NCBI GenBank assembly: GCA_020091685.1
Contig: CM034613.1
Coordinates: 7,316,864 to 7,380,863 of the forward strand
Direction of reading: 5' to 3'
Source: Lutjanus erythropterus
Taxonomy: Eukaryota; Chordata; Actinopteri; Lutjaniformes; Lutjanidae
DNA: 64,000 bases
The position numbers were made by a program, and so were the translations under genes. This document shows positions 59,357 through 64,000 of this stretch, in pieces (within the stretch, counting starts at the first letter, position 1; the number at the start of each line of letters is the position of its first letter). The notes below the pieces were generated by a model. It was given only the letters and a program-made list of their open reading frames with translations, was not told the DNA's origin and did no database searches.

Positions 59357-62300
59357 ATTAGAGAAGGAGAGTTTTCTGTTGAAGAGTGATGTATGACATG
59401 TGACTGACTTGATGTTAAACCAGCATAATCAGATTACATACACCCCTGGGACATGATGAAGCATTTTAAATGCAAAAGCATCCTCAAGACTAAAGCAGCA
59501 CATCCATTTGACTTTGTTGTCTTATCTCTAGCACACCTAAGTACTCATTTCCCGTTTGACGTTTTACTTACATGAAAAACAAAAGACTGTGGAGTTGAAA
59601 CACGGCATTCAACATGTCAGGAAAGATGCCAAGACGGTTCCACCAAGAAGACAAAACTCTGTCTCTGTGTAATATGTAAAAACCTGCACAGTAACATCAG
59701 TTCTTTCAACACAGACCTACAATCTCCAATATGAGACATGAGCTCAGAGCAGGAAAGGAGTGAATTTTTAAATTGCTGACTGGTAAGCCGGTGTAGACCG
59801 TGGGTTTGATGGACTGTTGAAATGGAGGAAAGGTTATTAGAAATGAGTCCAGGACAACCGCGGCTGACGTGTCTTACAAGACAAATCATAACTGTGCAGA
59901 CAAAGAGAGGAGTCGAAGAGAACCCACACCGGGCGTGAGAACGCGGGCGAGCGTGTGCGTCTATGGGTGTGAAAGAGCTCTGTCAAGAATAGATCATCTT
60001 AATATTGTGTCGTGTGTGAGGGGCTTATTTTCCAATCTTGCAGTTTGGATTTGAGAGCAGATTATGTGTGAAATTCCTCCTTGTGGGATGTGGTCCAATT
60101 ATATAATTGGTTATGGTTATACAGCAGCCATATTGTGTTTATTTTCATGCTCATGCTTATGCTAATGAGTTATAACATGAGGTCACAAAGTAACGGAACA
60201 GACTGGATTTCAGACAAGGTGTTTCAGGCAGTAACTCTTCTTGGCGTGGACTTTGGACAGAAAAGCTATAGAACACATTATATTAGAGGGAAAATAAAAT
60301 CAAAAGCATAATATGGCTACTTTAAAGGTTTTAATCTGAAGTCTGGACTGAGATTTTGTCTCGTTAAAGTAATTTAATTCAGCAGAGATGTATTTTTTGG
60401 TTCCATTCACCAGAGGCCCCACAGCTTAATATTATCACAAAACCTAAGACACAAAACAATACGATACTGTGATATGATGAGTATTGCAATAACATAAATT
60501 GTGAATTATTGCATTTAATAACCTTTTTATTGCCTGTTAATATCTGTTTTGTCTAATAAGATAAAGTTTTCAGTCTGTTCATTTCTCTTCAATAATTTTT
60601 ATTGCATAAAAATGGGATTGTCAAGCCGAGAGACTGATCAACCAATCCTCACCTCAACTGACCTCACCAGAAAAAAACAAAAAAAAACAAAACATCTAGT
60701 AGATAAAAAAATGTTTCTGATTATTATTCTTGTATCCAGAACTTAGAGTATCTGCTGATACCAGTACAGTCTTTTTTCCCTTTTAAACAACTGGGCTGTT
60801 CATACTTTTATATTGATGCACTACGCTTAACTTTAACCATCTAAAAAACATAATGTTCAGACTGTGAAATGAATATTCTACTCTAATGAAGGACATAACT
60901 CAGTACAAGTATGCAATACAGCTTGCATGATGACAGCGCTGCTCATCTGACACAGCTCTTTTCACTTAAGCCTTTACATGTTAAATTAATGGATCGCATA
61001 TCTTTTTTTTTTCTCCCCAAACTCTCGACAGCACCAGTGGAAATTTCTTTAGGAATTTCTTTATAAATCAGGGAAAAGTTTACATATGAATCAGACAACA
61101 TATATGTGGATATTGATGTGAACTTAAATATCTGTGAAAGGTCAATTTTGGACCAATAATACTGGCTGCTATGTCCAAAAAACGTTATATTATAGTCAGT
61201 AAATGAAATGCAAGATTTCTTCTGTAGCTGGTAAGCTTATGTAAGAACAGATAAAATTACAGTTTAATCCAGTGTTTATGCTCTTACAATGTGATTGGAC
61301 AACGTGTATCTCACTGCATTTACATTATGCCTGGCATGTTTTTCTGATCCTGAACATTTCAATCCAACGAACAGATCATTCAAGCTTACTATTGGGAGAG
61401 AATTTTGGCAGATTTTTGGTTTAGCTGCATACTTGACCCTCTTTTAGGCTTGGACTTGGATTTGACTTGGTCTTGGCATAATCCATATTTCAGCGTGAAA
61501 GTGCCTTTGTCTGAGTCCCTTAAGTGTTGGGAACATTTGAAGTGTAACTGTGTTAAAATAATCTCTGCAGATATCGATAATGACTGTAATTGCCGAAGCG
61601 ATTTGCATATTTCTCTCAGTCTCTTTACATATCGTGGATGCAAGCGAAAGCAGCGGTTTCATAATGCAATTATGTCAGTGAGACGGAGTAGACTGTCGGA
61701 TTATGATATTGATCACATTTTGAAGCCGTCAGTTGCCCTCGGAGGGAGGCTGACAGGCAACAGTATAGTTCATGTGAGCGACACTGAAATGAAGAGAGGA
61801 TGAGAACCAGGGAGGGAAGGAGGGGGGGTTTAAGGAGTGCAGAATTTAGATCGAAGACACAAGAAAGGGGGGAAGCGGGGCGGAGGGGTTGTCTTGGCAA
61901 CCATCCACCACTTCCTGTATCTTCCTGTCAGGGTGCGTATCAAAGGCCGCGTGCATGTTGCCTTTCCACTAGACTCTGAATGAAGGAATTAGCAAGGGCT
62001 CAGTTCCAGCTATTTATAGCCTGTAAGCCAGAGAGATGGAGAGGAAGAGAGGGAATGAGGAGGGAGTGTGTGTGTGTGTGTGCGGTGTGTATGCATGCTC
62101 GGTCTGGTTTTAGTATTCAGTGGGTGTGGGTACGTATGTGTATGCATGTGCATGCACGTCACATGATCCTAATACTCTCCGCAGTGTGTTTTTAGGCTTT
62201 TGCCGTATTCATGTGGGTCATCAGTTTGATCGACTCTCCTCCGTCTTTCTGTCTTTTCCTCTCATTCAGCTCAAATCATCTCTCTTCTTCCTGCATTACC

Positions 62301-63721
62301 GCCCTTTTTATCCAGCCTCTCTTCTCTTTACATCCCCACCATTTTCTGCTCTTCTCCCTCCGCGTATCCCCCACCTCCCGCCTGAAATTCTCCCAGCGTC
62401 CCAGTCATCACCATATGCTTTGGATGAGCAATGAAGGCAGAAATAGGATTTAGCTGTAGACGGTCCATTTAAATGATCATTTTAGCCTCAGGAGAGTGAA
62501 TTGACTTTACAACAGTGCTTAAATAATAAGCTCTCAGGCTTTGACTATCCATGTTCCTTTGGCTTTATTTCTGTAGCGGCGCTCCAGCACAATCTGGGAT
62601 ATCATCTGATTTAACTCGGGGATTGATGAAGTACATCTAATGGGATTTGATGAAGTCTGATGTACCCTGTCCCGTCTTTTGAACGTTCCATTAGAAATAA
62701 GCTTCCACCCACAGGTGGGTCAGTGGTTCACAGTCAGGCTAAAGAATGTGGGCGTCTTCTGACCGAGGTTTCGAACATGGAACGCATCTTGAGCTCTCTG
62801 TACCACTTTAGAGAAGACTTATTACCAATTTATTACCCTTAAAACTTATATCTGCATTGTGTTTTTTAAAGCTTATTCATGTACAGTGTTGTCATGTTCA
62901 CACTTCTACCTGTAGGTAGCTCAAAGTGCAGTTCACACATATTAAAATGAGCTATTTCATTTTTAAAGTTCGCAATTTTGAAATCTTAGTTCACACAGCT
63001 AGTTCATGTCCAGTTCTTCAGTTCTTCAGTACAGTACATGCTGTGAGTTTGACTTTGTGGCTTGTGGCCTTACCCTTTTTTTGTGATCATTAGTCACTTG
63101 CAGATATTTCCCAAAACTGGTTGATGCTACAACTCAGTGTGTTGTTTCAAATTCATTGCTGATCTGGCTGAAGTTTGGACTTGTTTTTGTCAGGCTCGGC
63201 AGGCACAGTTTTAATAAAAATAATTTAAAATAATAATTATAATTATAATAATTTTTTTTGTTTGGAGTCTGCACCGATTTGTCTTTGTTTGGCTTCAACA
63301 GTACTGGTAGCTGCGTTTGAGGTGCCAGTGGCTCAAGCCATACTAGGCCACAGAGGTGGATTTAGGGCGTGGCTATTGAGGCTCAAGCCCCGGATGTTTT
63401 CTCAAAAGCCCCATATCTTTTACGTTTTGAAAATTACACTGTATAAGTAATTTCCCTCAGTCTCTCTCTGACTGCACTGTGTGTGTGTCACTGCACAGTA
63501 CTGGAGTCTAACAGAGAGGCAGTAATACGCCGCCAACGGGGAATGTAGCCTCCGTATCCTGCCCTGAAGAAGATGTGTTTGATTCTCACTCATGCTTACC
63601 CTCCAGTATGGACATCCACAGTTTTCAAAACAGCCAGCGGCACCGCTATCCACAGGAAACTGTAAATCAACAGCAGCAGCCAGTGAACCACAGACAGATG
63701 ATATTTCAGGTGAAACTACAG

Positions 63722-63722
<1 letters not shown>

Positions 63723-63756
<34 letters not shown>
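63723..63756. repeat. (TCTG)8 tetranucleotide microsatellite
   Basis: Eight and a half perfect TCTG units. Likely polymorphic. Confidence 0.95.
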
Positions 63757-63795
63757 CAGACAATATATGGACATGACGTTACTCCTCTGCAGTGA

Positions 63796-64000
63796 CCAGA
63801 AGTGTAAAGAGTATTCAGATCCTTTACTGAAGCAAAAGTACTAATATCACACTTTAAAAATACTTCGCTACAAGTAAAAGTCCTGCATTCACAAAACCTT
63901 ATTGAAGTTAAAGTATGGAAATATTATCAGATTGTATTAAAGTAAAAATCTTCATTTTGCAGTAAAATGTTCCCTGTCAGTGTTATTATGTCTGATGTTT
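63796..64000. mobile_element. Teleost interspersed repeat, cut by the window edge
   Basis: Landmarks gtattcagatcctttactga, gcaaaagtactaatatcaca, tacaagtaaaagtcctgcat and gcagtaaaatgttccctgtc match, from memory, a short DNA-transposon-like repeat abundant in percomorph fish. The right end lies outside the window. Confidence 0.75.

Larger units (their letters stand above)
48831..64000 (+). other. nlgn2: Intron after the first coding exon, open at the right edge
   Basis: GTAAGT begins at 48831 and no later neuroligin exon was recognised. I looked for the region encoding the splice-A insert and for the following exon with the conserved HGGSYMEGTGN motif, and saw neither. The intron therefore exceeds 15.1 kb. 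It is AT-rich and contains the repeats listed separately. Stretches without a listed repeat (for example 48831-49710, 49954-52010, 53643-54821, 56401-58203, 59357-63722) show no convincing gene, RNA or regulatory element beyond weak candidates given in the findings. Confidence 0.75.

Noticed and set aside
61405-61803. 132-residue open frame on the + strand
   Set aside because: No recognised family, overlapping antisense frames of similar length, and it lies in an intron; kept only as a possible conserved non-coding block.
1-64000. LTR retroelements, endogenous retroviruses, Polintons or LINE coding regions
   Set aside because: No long terminal repeats, and no reverse-transcriptase, integrase, capsid or envelope-like frames were recognised.
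48831-64000. Second coding exon of the neuroligin
   Set aside because: No sequence encoding the expected splice-A insert or the HGGSYMEGTGN region was seen; it probably lies beyond the window.

Overview
This window reads as nuclear DNA of a bony fish, most likely a percomorph teleost. The DNA is AT-rich and full of CA/GT microsatellites. It also carries several short non-autonomous DNA transposons of types I recall as common in teleosts, including TTAA-flanked and aagtc-rich ones. Only one protein-coding segment is supported: the first coding exon of a neuroligin gene on the + strand (48323-48830). Its closest match from memory is NLGN2, so it is called nlgn2 (nlgn2a or nlgn2b), with nlgn1 the main alternative. 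There is no bacterial-type operon, tRNA, rRNA, CRISPR array, LTR element or recognisable viral remnant.

Layout. Positions 1 to about 47.9 kb are non-coding: either 5' flank or introns upstream of the first coding exon. They hold scattered microsatellites, a 636-bp TTAA-flanked MITE (9032-9667), a diverged tandem triplication with a period of about 0.5 kb (12192-13395), two copies of a MITE with TIRs near 27 bp (17360-17555 and 37625-37830), an aagtc-rich element (33813-34070), a 21-bp minisatellite (36273-36406), a composite MITE with an inner foldback (40465-41075), a transposon nest bounded by diverged direct repeats (43075-44361), and a ggttct/agaaccc repeat field (45421-46350). A 125-bp segment is duplicated 0.5 kb apart (46951-47576), close to the gene.

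The gene. A long pyrimidine tract and acceptor end at 47934. An inferred 5' UTR follows (47935-48322), containing three short upstream ORFs. The coding exon carries the signal peptide and the start of the cholinesterase-like ectodomain. It stops at a phase-1 GTAAGT donor, at the position where neuroligins have alternative splice site A.

Downstream. From 48831 to the end is a single intron of more than 15 kb, with no further exon recognised. It holds an 0.8-kb purine-rich tract (52834-53642) and a minisatellite of about 40 copies of 20 bp (55126-55980). Both sit in an interval flanked by, or adjoining, the two copies of a roughly 260-bp direct duplication (52011-52264 and 56121-56400). Also present are a full MITE and a partial copy of one TTAA-flanked family (49711-49953 and 59249-59356), a 650-bp inverted-repeat element (58204-58852), and a known-looking teleost repeat running off the right edge. 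No new multi-gene system is visible. The most interesting signals are the repeat architecture of this intron, the upstream ORFs, and the diverged tandem duplications.
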